Shown here piece after piece: positions 1 through 6,412 of a DNA stretch of 6,412 nt. Made by a program: the position numbers and the translations under genes. Source of the stretch: Leptolinea sp. UBA1437 (GTDB taxonomy: Bacteria; Chloroflexota; Anaerolineae; Anaerolineales; Anaerolineaceae); contig DCTP01000113.1 of the NCBI GenBank assembly GCA_002329625.1, positions 55,713 to 62,124 on the forward strand. Direction: 5' to 3'. Each line of letters opens with the position of its first letter. Position 1 is the first letter of the stretch. Under the pieces are notes generated by a model, which was not told the origin of the DNA, searched no databases, and saw only the letters and a program-made list of their open reading frames with translations.

Positions 1-22
1 CGATTTAGCACACTAAGTACCT

Positions 23-28
23 TATAAT
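23..28 (+). promoter_or_regulatory. Candidate -10 box for the binding-protein gene
   Basis: TATAAT at 23-28 is a perfect match to the sigma70-type -10 hexamer, in an AT-rich stretch, and would place a transcription start near 35 and a leader of about 60 bases. The matching -35 element would lie at or just before the window edge. The visible bases at 1-6 (CGATTT) are a poor -35 match, so the promoter cannot be confirmed. I see no purine-riboswitch core in this leader. Confidence 0.45.
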
Positions 29-85
29 ATAAATAGTATTTTTCATACAGTCTCTATGTTAGAAGAATCAAAATATATTTCTGTA

Positions 86-91
86 AAGGAG
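86..91 (+). promoter_or_regulatory. Ribosome binding site of the substrate-binding protein
   Basis: AAGGAG at 86-91 lies five bases before the ATG at 97. It is a near-perfect Shine-Dalgarno sequence and fixes the start, which also opens directly into a signal peptide. Confidence 0.85.
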
Positions 92-96
92 AAAAA

Positions 97-1281
97 ATGT
101 CTCGAAAAGTATCTATATTATTCGTATTGACAGCTTTGCTGCTTGCTGTCGTCCCGGTACTTGCCCAGGATTTCCAGATTCCGGAAATCGTTGAAGGCAA
201 ATGGAATGTCGCATTTGTTTTGATCGGCCCGATCAATGATGGAGGTTGGTCACAAGCGCATTATGACGGTGCCAAATACGTCAGTGATAACGTCGACAAC
301 GTAAATGTGGTTTATGTCGAGAATATCCCTGAAGGAACAGAATCGGAACAGGTCTTCCGCAGCCTTGCAGCCAAAGGCTTCAATGTGATCTTTGGTACAT
401 CCTTCGGATTTATGGACCCAATGGAAGCTGTTGCCGAAGACTTTCCGGACACCTATTTCATTCATATTTCCGGCTATAAGACCAACAACACCAATTTCGG
501 TAACCTGATGGGCGCAATGGAACATATGAAATTCCTTGCGGGATATTTAAGTGGTCAGCGATGCAAGATGGACGGAGAAGACACCGTCGGTTATATGTAT
601 ACATTCCCGATTCCGGAAGAGCTTCGCTTAGGGAACGCTTTCATGATGGGCGTGAAAAAAACCTGCCCAGAATGCAAGATGATTGTCACCCCGATCAACA
701 GTTGGCATGATCCGGTTGTTGAACAGGAAGCCGCAAAAGCATTGTTTGATGCCGGTGCCTATATTGTATTCACCGGCGCTGACACACCGGCTCCAGCAAT
801 CGTTGCCGAATCCTATAAAGAGGGAAAAGGAAAATGGGGAATCCCATATGATTGGAAAGGCTCCTGCACATCCAAACGATGCCTCACTCTGCCATATTGG
901 AACTGGGGTCCGGTTTATGCCTCCATTGTCGAAGGGTTACGCGACGGTACTTATACCCCGGGACGCCACTATTTCGATGGAGATGAGAAAGGTCTAGGAC
1001 TCTATGGATTCATGGAAGGTGAGGAATTAACAGAAGGCTTAAAGGACATGCCGGAAGAAGTACTGACATTCGTCCGTGATTATATCGCCGATATCGAAGC
1101 CGGAAAATGGACTCGTTTTGATCTGTTCAGCGGCCCGATCATTGACAACCAAGGGAACGTCGTGGTTCCGGAAGGCGAAAAGATGGAAGATGCCGATCTG
1201 GATACCTTTGATTGCTCCACAACTGGTTGTAAATACGGTATGCACTACTGGAATGAAGGAATTATTGCCGAACTTCCGTAG
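97..1281 (+). CDS. BMP/PnrA-family ABC transporter substrate-binding protein (nucleoside or nucleobase)
   Basis: Exported solute receptor of the Bmp/PnrA family (COG1744 type), 394 residues, expected to capture a purine nucleoside or nucleobase and hand it to the permeases encoded downstream. Residues 1-23 form a signal peptide: SRK, a hydrophobic core, then VLA before Q24, a signal peptidase I site. There is no lipobox cysteine. Family features are the start of the first beta strand at 36-43, the NDGGW motif at 47-51, the GTSFGFMDP segment at 100-108, WNWGPVY at 268-274 and a C-terminal SGPIID...VVVPEG segment at 345-360. Length suits the family. Unusual are seven cysteines in the mature part: C156, C190 and C193 (CPEC), C257 and C262, C373 and C378. 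Phe is mostly TTC (15 of 22), compared with 5 of 9 in the ATPase gene, which may mildly suggest high expression. The family call is secure. The ligand is inferred from the linked adenine deaminase and could be adenine, adenosine or a wider set. Confidence 0.93.
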   Translation: MSRKVSILFVLTALLLAVVPVLAQDFQIPEIVEGKWNVAFVLIGPINDGGWSQAHYDGAKYVSDNVDNVNVVYVENIPEGTESEQVFRSLAAKGFNVIFGTSFGFMDPMEAVAEDFPDTYFIHISGYKTNNTNFGNLMGAMEHMKFLAGYLSGQRCKMDGEDTVGYMYTFPIPEELRLGNAFMMGVKKTCPECKMIVTPINSWHDPVVEQEAAKALFDAGAYIVFTGADTPAPAIVAESYKEGKGKWGIPYDWKGSCTSKRCLTLPYWNWGPVYASIVEGLRDGTYTPGRHYFDGDEKGLGLYGFMEGEELTEGLKDMPEEVLTFVRDYIADIEAGKWTRFDLFSGPIIDNQGNVVVPEGEKMEDADLDTFDCSTTGCKYGMHYWNEGIIAELP

Positions 1282-1296
1282 ACACTATTAATCAGA

Positions 1297-1336
1297 AGGA
1301 GCCCCTTCTCGTAATTCTGTACGAGAAGGGGCTCCT
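1297..1336 (+). terminator. Strong GC-rich hairpin after the binding-protein gene (terminator-like or mRNA-protecting)
   Basis: AGGAGCCCCTTCTCGTA (1297-1313) pairs perfectly with 1320-1336, giving a 17-bp stem with a six-base loop (ATTCTG). It begins 16 bases after the stop codon at 1279-1281. The bases after the stem (CAATCAATTCG) are not a T run, and neither strand has one, so it is not a textbook intrinsic terminator. In other ABC operons such hairpins behind the binding-protein gene protect its mRNA and reduce read-through, giving excess receptor. That role here is inferred. A member of a dispersed palindromic repeat family is the other possibility. Confidence 0.6.
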
Positions 1337-1350
1337 CAATCAATTCGCTG

Positions 1351-1369
1351 TTTGAAATGATTTTTCAAA
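1351..1369. repeat. AT-rich inverted repeat TTTGAAA-N5-TTTCAAA, possible operator
   Basis: TTTGAAA (1351-1357) and TTTCAAA (1363-1369) are perfect inverted arms separated by TGATT. The repeat covers the candidate -35 hexamer and most of the spacer of the promoter at 1352-1380, the place where a repressor would act. It could equally be a chance palindrome in AT-rich DNA. Confidence 0.35.
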
Positions 1370-1380
1370 ATGAATATGCT
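1352..1380 (+). promoter_or_regulatory. Candidate sigma70-like promoter for the ATPase-permease-deaminase genes
   Basis: TTGAAA at 1352-1357 (one mismatch to TTGACA) is separated by exactly 17 bases from TATGCT at 1375-1380 (two mismatches to TATAAT). Transcription would start near 1387, leaving a leader of about 70 bases before the ATG at 1459. It lies just after the hairpin at 1297-1336, so the transporter core and deaminase could be transcribed apart from the binding protein. AT-rich DNA gives false matches easily, so this is a candidate only. Confidence 0.45.
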
Positions 1381-1447
1381 GGAAAACCATTTTAAACAAC
1401 GAATCAGTTCACTCACAAAAAATAAAAACTAAATTCCCTTAAGAAAT

Positions 1448-1451
1448 GGAG
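1448..1451 (+). promoter_or_regulatory. Ribosome binding site of the ABC ATPase
   Basis: GGAG at 1448-1451 is seven bases before the ATG at 1459 and supports that start. The ATG at 1446 is in another frame and overlaps this site. Confidence 0.7.
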
Positions 1452-1458
1452 CCTGCAT

Positions 1459-3021
1459 ATGTCCGATGATAGTCCATTTGTCGTTGAGATGAAAAAAATC
1501 ACCAAGAAGTTCCCCGGGCTGACAGCAAATGATAATGTTGATTTTCATCTTAGAAAGGGGGAAATCCATGCCCTGTTGGGAGAAAACGGCGCCGGGAAAA
1601 GTACCCTGATGAATATTCTTGCCGGTCTGTATGAACCGAACTCCGGAGAAATTTATGTAAAAGGACAACAGGTCAGATTCAGATCCCCACGTGATGCAAT
1701 CAAAGCCGGAATTGGAATGATCCATCAGCACTTTATGCTTGTTCCGACTCAAACGGTAACCGAAAATATTCTCTTAGGATTGGATGAACCCAAATTCATC
1801 ATGAATCTGAGTAAATACGACGAAATCATCCGGCAACTTGGAATTGAAAACAATTTGATTGTTGATCCTACAGCATATATCTGGCAGTTGTCGGTTGGAG
1901 AACAACAGAGAGTGGAAATTTTGAAAATGCTTTATCGCGGATGCGATATTCTGATTATGGATGAACCCACCGCTGTTCTTGCGCCTCAAGAAATTGATGT
2001 ATTATTCAACACCTTAAGATCCATGACGGAAAAAGGGAAATCGATTATTTTTATTAGTCACAAATTGAATGAAATTCTTGAAATTGCCGATCGAGTTACG
2101 GTTTTACGACGTGGTAAAGTAACAGCCGCCGATATGCCAATCGAAGGTGTTACGAAAGAAGAGTTGGCATCTTTGATGGTTGGTCGTGAAGTGATTTTCA
2201 ATATCGATAAATCAGCTTGCCATGCCGGCGAACCGGTTCTTATCGTGGAAAATGTTTATGCCGAAAATGATAAAGGATTGCCTGCGTTGAAAGGAGTTTC
2301 CTTGCAAGTTTGTGCCGGTGAAATTGTCGGAATCGCAGGTGTTGCGGGAAACGGTCAACGTGAATTGGCTGAGGTTATCGCTGGTTTACGGAAAATTCAA
2401 AGCGGGTCTATCCGCTCCAAAGATTTGGATCTGACAAAAGTACCTATTAAGAAAGCGATTGAAGAAGGAATCGCCTACATTCCCGAAGATCGCCATCATG
2501 TGGGGACTGCTCCCAACTTGAGTGTTGTGGATAACTTAATTATGAAAAACTATGATCAGTGCCCGATCAGTAAAGGAATCGGCATGGACGAAGGCGCTGC
2601 CAGAGCTTACGCTGAAAGTTTAAAAGACGAGTACGATATCATTGTTCCGTCGATCGATACACCAGTAAGGCTTCTTTCCGGAGGAAATTTGCAACGGGTT
2701 ATTTTAGCGCGAGAACTTTCCAATATGAAGTCACTTTTAATCGCGGTTCAACCGACCCGTGGTTTGGATGTCGGAGCCATCGAAGGAATTCAGAGAATGT
2801 TGCTCAAGCAACGAGAATCCGGAGGTGGCGTTCTATTAATCTCCGAAGAGCTGGAGGAATTGGTTAGTTTGAGCGATCGTATTTACGTTATGTATGAAGG
2901 CCAAATTATGGGTGAAGTACATGATGGAGATATTCGGAAAATCGGTCTGATGATGACCGGTACCAGATTGGAAGATATTCCGGAAGAAAAAACAGAAGTG
3001 ACAGAAGGGGAAAAAGCATAA
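1459..3021 (+). CDS. ABC transporter ATP-binding protein with two fused NBDs (nucleoside/purine importer, NupO/NupA-like)
   Basis: Cytoplasmic ATPase of a purine/nucleoside importer, 520 residues, the normal size for the double-NBD proteins of this group (related to RbsA/MglA and to Bacillus NupO). NBD1 is complete: Walker A GENGAGKST (41-49), Q-loop Q90, signature LSVGEQQR (144-151), Walker B ILIMDEPT (164-171) and switch H201. NBD2 has a degenerate Walker A, GVAGNGQRE (294-302), lacking the Lys-Ser/Thr pair. It keeps the signature LLSGGNLQR (405-413), has Q431 where the catalytic glutamate would be (AVQPTRGLD, 429-437), and has S462-E463 where the switch histidine is expected. One hydrolysing site plus one degenerate site is usual in this family, so this is not decay. 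The C-terminus is a short, acidic, lysine-containing tail (about 504-520). Its stop codon directly abuts the next start, implying translational coupling to the permease. The exact substrate cannot be read from this subunit. Confidence 0.95.
   Translation: MSDDSPFVVEMKKITKKFPGLTANDNVDFHLRKGEIHALLGENGAGKSTLMNILAGLYEPNSGEIYVKGQQVRFRSPRDAIKAGIGMIHQHFMLVPTQTVTENILLGLDEPKFIMNLSKYDEIIRQLGIENNLIVDPTAYIWQLSVGEQQRVEILKMLYRGCDILIMDEPTAVLAPQEIDVLFNTLRSMTEKGKSIIFISHKLNEILEIADRVTVLRRGKVTAADMPIEGVTKEELASLMVGREVIFNIDKSACHAGEPVLIVENVYAENDKGLPALKGVSLQVCAGEIVGIAGVAGNGQRELAEVIAGLRKIQSGSIRSKDLDLTKVPIKKAIEEGIAYIPEDRHHVGTAPNLSVVDNLIMKNYDQCPISKGIGMDEGAARAYAESLKDEYDIIVPSIDTPVRLLSGGNLQRVILARELSNMKSLLIAVQPTRGLDVGAIEGIQRMLLKQRESGGGVLLISEELEELVSLSDRIYVMYEGQIMGEVHDGDIRKIGLMMTGTRLEDIPEEKTEVTEGEKA
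3005..3010 (+). promoter_or_regulatory. Ribosome binding site of the first permease, inside the ATPase gene
   Basis: AAGGGG at 3005-3010 lies 11 bases before the ATG at 3022, within the last codons of the ATPase gene. The spacing is long, and the stop TAA (3019-3021) touches the ATG, so ribosomes finishing the ATPase could restart directly on the permease. Confidence 0.5.
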
Positions 3022-4167
3022 ATGGAAAAACAGGCAGTCATTCAACAAAAAAGAAAGGGATTCCATTTCCGGTTACAGGTTGAAGAACGATCCGATGAAC
3101 CGCCAAAATGGCTCTCTCCTTTATTAACGGTTTTAGCACTCGTTGTCGCTTTTGCGATAGCGGGCATCCTGATTGCTCTGGTCGGCGGTGATCCGATCTA
3201 TACCTATTCCCGTATGTGGAAAGCCGCTTTCGGAACTTGGTTTGCTTTCTCGGATTCTCTCACCAAAGCCATTCCGCTGATTTTCTGCGGCGTTGCCTGT
3301 TCATTAGCATTTCATATGAAAATATGGAACATCGGTGCCGAAGGTCAATTCTTTTTGGGTGCTTTCGGTGCAAGTCTAGTCGTCTTAGCACCGATCGTTC
3401 CAAAAGGATCTTCCTCTTGGGTCTATATTCCCACAATGATGCTTTCGGGAATGATTTTTGGAGCGTTGTGGGGTTTTATCCCGGGATATTTGAAGGCAAA
3501 GCTGGGTGTAAACGAAATTATTTCGACTTTAATGCTGAACTATGTTGCGGTAGCTTGGAATAATTTCTTCCTCTTTGGGAAATGGTCCTATCAAGGATTT
3601 CAAATGTCTGAGAAGTTTCCGAAGGAAGCACTTTTACTCCGTCTTTCGGATATCGCTAAGAAATACAATATCAAAGCGTTACAGGGAATGGCATTACATC
3701 TGGGCATTATTTTTGCGCTTGTAACAGCAATCATTATGTACTTTGTCATATATAAAAGCAAATGGGGTTACGAAATAAAATTAACCGGCGACAATCCAAA
3801 CGCAGCCAAATATGCGGGCATCAATATTATGCGCAACACCATTCTGGTTATGGCGCTTTCCGGTGCCATCGCCGGCTTAGCTGGAGCCTCCGAAATCTCC
3901 GGCGTTGTAAAACGTTTTCAGGGATCCATTTCTCCCGGATACGGTTACACCGGCGTAATTATCGCATGGTTGTCAAAACTAAATCCGTTGATGACAATTC
4001 CGGTTTCGATATTTTTCGGTGGGTTAATTATTGCTGGGCGGGAAATTCAGCCCTCCGGAATTCCGAAAATGATTCAGGGCATTATTCTCGTATGCTTAAT
4101 TTCTTTTGACTTCTTTTTACACTATCGCATTCGAATTTCACGCATTTCAGCATTCGCGGAAGAATAG
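3022..4167 (+). CDS. ABC transporter permease, first subunit (NupP-like; BPD_transp_2 family)
   Basis: Integral membrane subunit of the importer, 381 residues. It starts with a polar cytoplasmic stretch of about 30 residues rich in charged side chains, then a first membrane span at about 33-54. Further hydrophobic segments lie near 80-98, 107-125, 133-154, 165-185, 224-245, 271-290, 305-340 (probably two) and 348-367. Diagnostic blocks of the nucleoside-type permeases are FHMKIWNIGAEGQFFLGA (97-114), KLGVNEIISTLMLNYVA (160-176), a cytoplasmic loop GYEIKLTGDNPNAAKYAGI (249-267) that should contact the ATPase, and SGAIAGLAGA (280-289). It pairs with the different permease encoded eight bases downstream to form the channel. 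Start choice rests on the TAA-ATG junction and the Shine-Dalgarno-like AAGGGG upstream. The sequence is intact and shows nothing abnormal for the family. Confidence 0.93.
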   Translation: MEKQAVIQQKRKGFHFRLQVEERSDEPPKWLSPLLTVLALVVAFAIAGILIALVGGDPIYTYSRMWKAAFGTWFAFSDSLTKAIPLIFCGVACSLAFHMKIWNIGAEGQFFLGAFGASLVVLAPIVPKGSSSWVYIPTMMLSGMIFGALWGFIPGYLKAKLGVNEIISTLMLNYVAVAWNNFFLFGKWSYQGFQMSEKFPKEALLLRLSDIAKKYNIKALQGMALHLGIIFALVTAIIMYFVIYKSKWGYEIKLTGDNPNAAKYAGINIMRNTILVMALSGAIAGLAGASEISGVVKRFQGSISPGYGYTGVIIAWLSKLNPLMTIPVSIFFGGLIIAGREIQPSGIPKMIQGIILVCLISFDFFLHYRIRISRISAFAEE

Positions 4168-4175
4168 AGGATTTT

Positions 4176-5156
4176 ATGGAAATATTTCAAATTTTAGCTT
4201 CTGCACTTGCCGGTGGTACTATTCTCCTTTTCGGAATGCTCGGCGGAATTTTTACCGAACGCTCGGGAGTTATGAATTTAGCAATCGAAGGTTATATGTT
4301 ACTCGGTGCGACAATCGGTTATAAAGTTGCCGCACAAACCGGGAATCCATGGGTCGGTCTGCTTGCCGGTATCTTGGCTGCAGCCGTTCTCGGTGTTTTA
4401 CATGCATTTATCTGTGTCACACTAAAGGCAGATCAGGTGGTTAGCGGATTGGCAATTAACTTCGTTGGAACCGGCGTCAGCATGGTTTTGGGTGCCAACC
4501 TGTCGAATTTAATCGGGAAAGTAAATCTTCTCCCTACGATAACATTCCCGGCATTAAGCAATGGTTCCGCTGTCAGTGAGGCGCTATATATCCTGACAAA
4601 ACAAAATGTTTTAGTTTATATCGGTTTGATAATGATTCCCATCGCAAACTGGTATTTATTTAAAACCCGCCCGGGAATGCATCTACGGGCAATCGGTGAA
4701 AATCCGGAGGCAGCGGATTCGATGGGCGTCAGCGTCAATAAGCTTCGTTATCTTTATACGATACTGGGCGCGGCACTTGCCGGACTGGGAGGAGTATCTA
4801 TCAGCGTGGCAATTTATCCGGGATGGTTCTCCGAATTAACAACAAATGGCAAAGGATGGATTTGTGTCGGGTTGGTTATCTTCTCACAATGGCAGCCAAT
4901 CCGTGGCGCCATGGGTGCTTATTTCTTCGGGTTGCTTTCACGGGTTATTTTAAACCTCAAGATTCCGGAAACCCTTTTCGGTGGTATCAAAAATCCATTT
5001 TTTGCCAATCCGAACCTGACTTTCTTCCTCGAAATGATCCCTTATTTATTTACCTTGATTGTGATGATTATCGGCGCAAACGAAGCCCGCAGAAAAAGGA
5101 TCGGCGCACCAGCTGCATTGGGGCAACCCTATTCTCGTGGGCAGAGAGGAAAATAG
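4176..5156 (+). CDS. ABC transporter permease, second subunit (NupQ-like; BPD_transp_2 family)
   Basis: Second membrane subunit of the same importer, 326 residues, about eight or nine spans with almost no N-terminal extension. Family blocks are the ERSGVMNLAIEGYMLLGA stretch (28-45), ADQVVSGLAINFVGTG (85-100), the cytoplasmic coupling loop TRPGMHLRAIGENPEAADSM (164-183) continuing to about 190, and GKGWICVGLVIFSQWQP (225-241). The C-terminal tail after about 302 is basic (RRKR, RGQRGK), as expected for the cytoplasmic side. AGAGGA at 4166-4171 is a good Shine-Dalgarno sequence overlapping the stop of the first permease and four bases before this ATG. Shorter than its partner, as is usual for the second permease in NupPQ-type pairs. 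Together with the first permease it forms a heterodimer driven by the single double-NBD ATPase. Confidence 0.93.
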   Translation: MEIFQILASALAGGTILLFGMLGGIFTERSGVMNLAIEGYMLLGATIGYKVAAQTGNPWVGLLAGILAAAVLGVLHAFICVTLKADQVVSGLAINFVGTGVSMVLGANLSNLIGKVNLLPTITFPALSNGSAVSEALYILTKQNVLVYIGLIMIPIANWYLFKTRPGMHLRAIGENPEAADSMGVSVNKLRYLYTILGAALAGLGGVSISVAIYPGWFSELTTNGKGWICVGLVIFSQWQPIRGAMGAYFFGLLSRVILNLKIPETLFGGIKNPFFANPNLTFFLEMIPYLFTLIVMIIGANEARRKRIGAPAALGQPYSRGQRGK

Positions 5157-5162
5157 GTTTTT

Positions 5163-6412
5163 ATGGCATATTATATCCATCAACCAAAAAAACTTGCGGA
5201 CGTTACGATTGATCTGGTAAATGTCGCAATGGGTAAAGCTCCAGCCGATCTAATTATTCGGAACGGAAAATTGGTTAATGTGAATCTCGGCATCGTTCAA
5301 AATAATATAGATGTCGTCGTAAAGCATGGTTTTATCGCTTATGTAGGTCAAGATACCGAAAATAAAATTATGGCGGATGAAAATACCCACATTGTGGATG
5401 CCAAAGGCCGTTATTTGGTTCCCGGTTTGATCGACAGCCATGTTCATATTGAAAGTTCAATGATGGATCCCCGCCATTTTGTAGAGGGAATATTGCCTCA
5501 CGGTACTACGACTATTTGTCCGGATAATCATGAGATTGTAAATGTATTGGGATTGAAAGCTGTGGAATTATTCCACAATTCGGCAAAGGGATTACCGATT
5601 AAATTCCTCTTAGCAATGCCGGTATGTGTGCCGTCAGTAATGGGTTTTGAAAATGCCGGAGCGGAGATAAACGCCGATGATGTCACTACAGCCTATTCCA
5701 AAGGTTGGGCGCAGTTACAAGGCGAACAAATGAATTTTCCGGGTGTAATCCATGGAGACGAACATGTGCATTCAATTATCAAAGCTTCTCTTGATGCCGG
5801 TGTCATCCTGACCGGTCACTACTCCAGTAATGAAATCGATCAGGGACTAAATGCTTTTGCCGCAACCGGAATCTCCTGTTGCCATGAAGCAACAACGGCT
5901 GATGCGGTAATGAAACGCTCCGAACTGGGATTTTACAGTCAGCTACGTTACGGATCCGCCTGGTTGGATTTGCCAAATACCATCAAAGCATACACAGAAA
6001 ATCCGGGCTTAGATACCCGCTATCTGACAATCTGTACGGATGATGTCAATGCCGCAACGATTATCCGGGAAGGACAAATGGATCGGGCTGTGCGGATGGC
6101 AATCAAGAACGGTGTTCCTCCGGTGATCGCCATTCAAATGGCTACATTAAATGCCGCTCAATTACTGGAAAAAGCCCGCTGGATCGGTTCGATTTCACCG
6201 AGTCGGGCAGCAGATATTCTTATCGTCAGCGATTTGGCGGAATTCGTAATCGACGAAGTATATAGTGACGGGGTTTTGGTGGCAAAAAATGGGATTCTAA
6301 CCGTCGAACTCGAACCGTATCATTACCCGGAATATTCCATAAAAACAGTTCACTTAAACTTGCTCAAACCGGAAGACTTCCGAATTCCGGCAAATACGGA
6401 TGAACCGGTCAA
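5163..6412 (+). CDS. ade: Adenine deaminase, 3' end beyond the window
   Basis: Metal-dependent amidohydrolase expected to convert adenine to hypoxanthine plus ammonia (EC 3.5.4.2) in the cytoplasm. My translation reads 416 codons without a stop to the window edge. Family members are usually about 550-600 residues, so most of the C-terminal domain is missing. After an N-terminal beta region (DLIIRNGKLVNV, 29-40; VPGLIDSHVHIESS, 86-99) come the metal-binding H93 and H95, H123-E124 (DNHE), the GEQMNFPGV block (187-195), H219 (TGHYSS), H241-E242, and the late TDD at 292-294 followed by IQMATLNAA (324-332). SISPSRAADILIVSDL (343-358) closes the barrel domain. Several blocks differ from the common Ade wording as I recall it: DNHE for DPHE, TGHYSS for DGHAPG, CCHE for SDHE, and LRYGSA for IREGSA. 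The closest Shine-Dalgarno sequence, GAGAGGA (5144-5150), is 12 bases away; a weaker AGG (5155-5157) is closer. The six-base gap from the permease implies co-transcription. A related purine or other amidohydrolase substrate is possible. Confidence 0.88.
   Translation, partial: MAYYIHQPKKLADVTIDLVNVAMGKAPADLIIRNGKLVNVNLGIVQNNIDVVVKHGFIAYVGQDTENKIMADENTHIVDAKGRYLVPGLIDSHVHIESSMMDPRHFVEGILPHGTTTICPDNHEIVNVLGLKAVELFHNSAKGLPIKFLLAMPVCVPSVMGFENAGAEINADDVTTAYSKGWAQLQGEQMNFPGVIHGDEHVHSIIKASLDAGVILTGHYSSNEIDQGLNAFAATGISCCHEATTADAVMKRSELGFYSQLRYGSAWLDLPNTIKAYTENPGLDTRYLTICTDDVNAATIIREGQMDRAVRMAIKNGVPPVIAIQMATLNAAQLLEKARWIGSISPSRAADILIVSDLAEFVIDEVYSDGVLVAKNGILTVELEPYHYPEYSIKTVHLNLLKPEDFRIPANTDEPV

Noticed and set aside
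1..96. Possible purine riboswitch in the leader of a purine-uptake operon
   Set aside because: The leader is short and I find neither the paired P1 arms nor the conserved loop sequences of the purine riboswitch here, nor in the gap 1282-1458.
1288..1458. Possible small RNA or small gene in the 177-base gap
   Set aside because: No open frame with a ribosome binding site is visible, and the hairpin and promoter candidate explain the structure seen.
1429..1752. Minus-strand reading frame of 107 codons across the ATPase start
   Set aside because: It lies antisense to the conserved Walker A region, has no recognisable protein features, and the + strand gene is certain.
2338..2365. Apparently broken Walker A and missing catalytic Glu in the second ATPase domain
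   Set aside because: GVAGNGQRE and the QPTRGLD form are the normal degenerate second site of this ATPase family, not a mutation.
3216..3563. 115-codon + strand frame inside the first permease, and a similar one at 3762-4109
   Set aside because: Both are out-of-frame shadows of well-conserved permease sequence, with Arg/Ser-rich translations typical of wrong frames.
4823..5212. 129-codon + strand frame overlapping the second permease end and the deaminase start
   Set aside because: It is out of frame with both recognisable proteins and shows no family features; the deaminase frame beginning at 5163 explains the region.

Overview
The window holds one purine-uptake gene cluster, all on the + strand: an exported substrate-binding protein of the BMP/PnrA type (97-1281), a two-domain ABC ATPase (1459-3021), two different membrane permeases (3022-4167 and 4176-5156), and the first 416 codons of an adenine deaminase (5163 to the window end). 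No mobile element, CRISPR array, tRNA or rRNA is visible, and coding sequence fills almost all of it.

Layout. Positions 1-96 are a leader with a consensus-like -10 box (TATAAT, 23-28) and a strong ribosome binding site (86-91). After the binding-protein gene comes a 177-base gap. It contains a perfect 17-bp GC-rich hairpin (1297-1336) without a following T run, then an AT-rich inverted repeat (1351-1369) lying across a good sigma70-like promoter candidate (TTGAAA, 17 bases, TATGCT; 1352-1380). The next four genes are packed tightly, with gaps of 0, 8 and 6 bases, and look like one transcription and translation unit.

How it works together. By family knowledge, the binding protein captures a nucleoside or nucleobase outside the membrane. 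The two permeases form a heterodimeric channel and the fused double-NBD ATPase drives import; this is the arrangement of the Bacillus NupNOPQ and Lactococcus BmpA-NupABC systems. The linked adenine deaminase would convert imported adenine to hypoxanthine and ammonia. I infer that adenine, or a compound that yields it, is a substrate, used for purine salvage or as a nitrogen source.

Organism. Base composition is moderate to AT-leaning. The binding protein has a signal peptide ending VLA-Q with no lipobox, and its style resembles Chloroflexota (Anaerolineae) proteins as I remember them. This is a tentative inference; the window has no phylogenetic marker.

I do not see a clearly new system. The points most worth checking are the divergent active-site surroundings of the deaminase, the seven cysteines of the binding protein, and the hairpin/promoter arrangement that may separate binding-protein expression from the rest.
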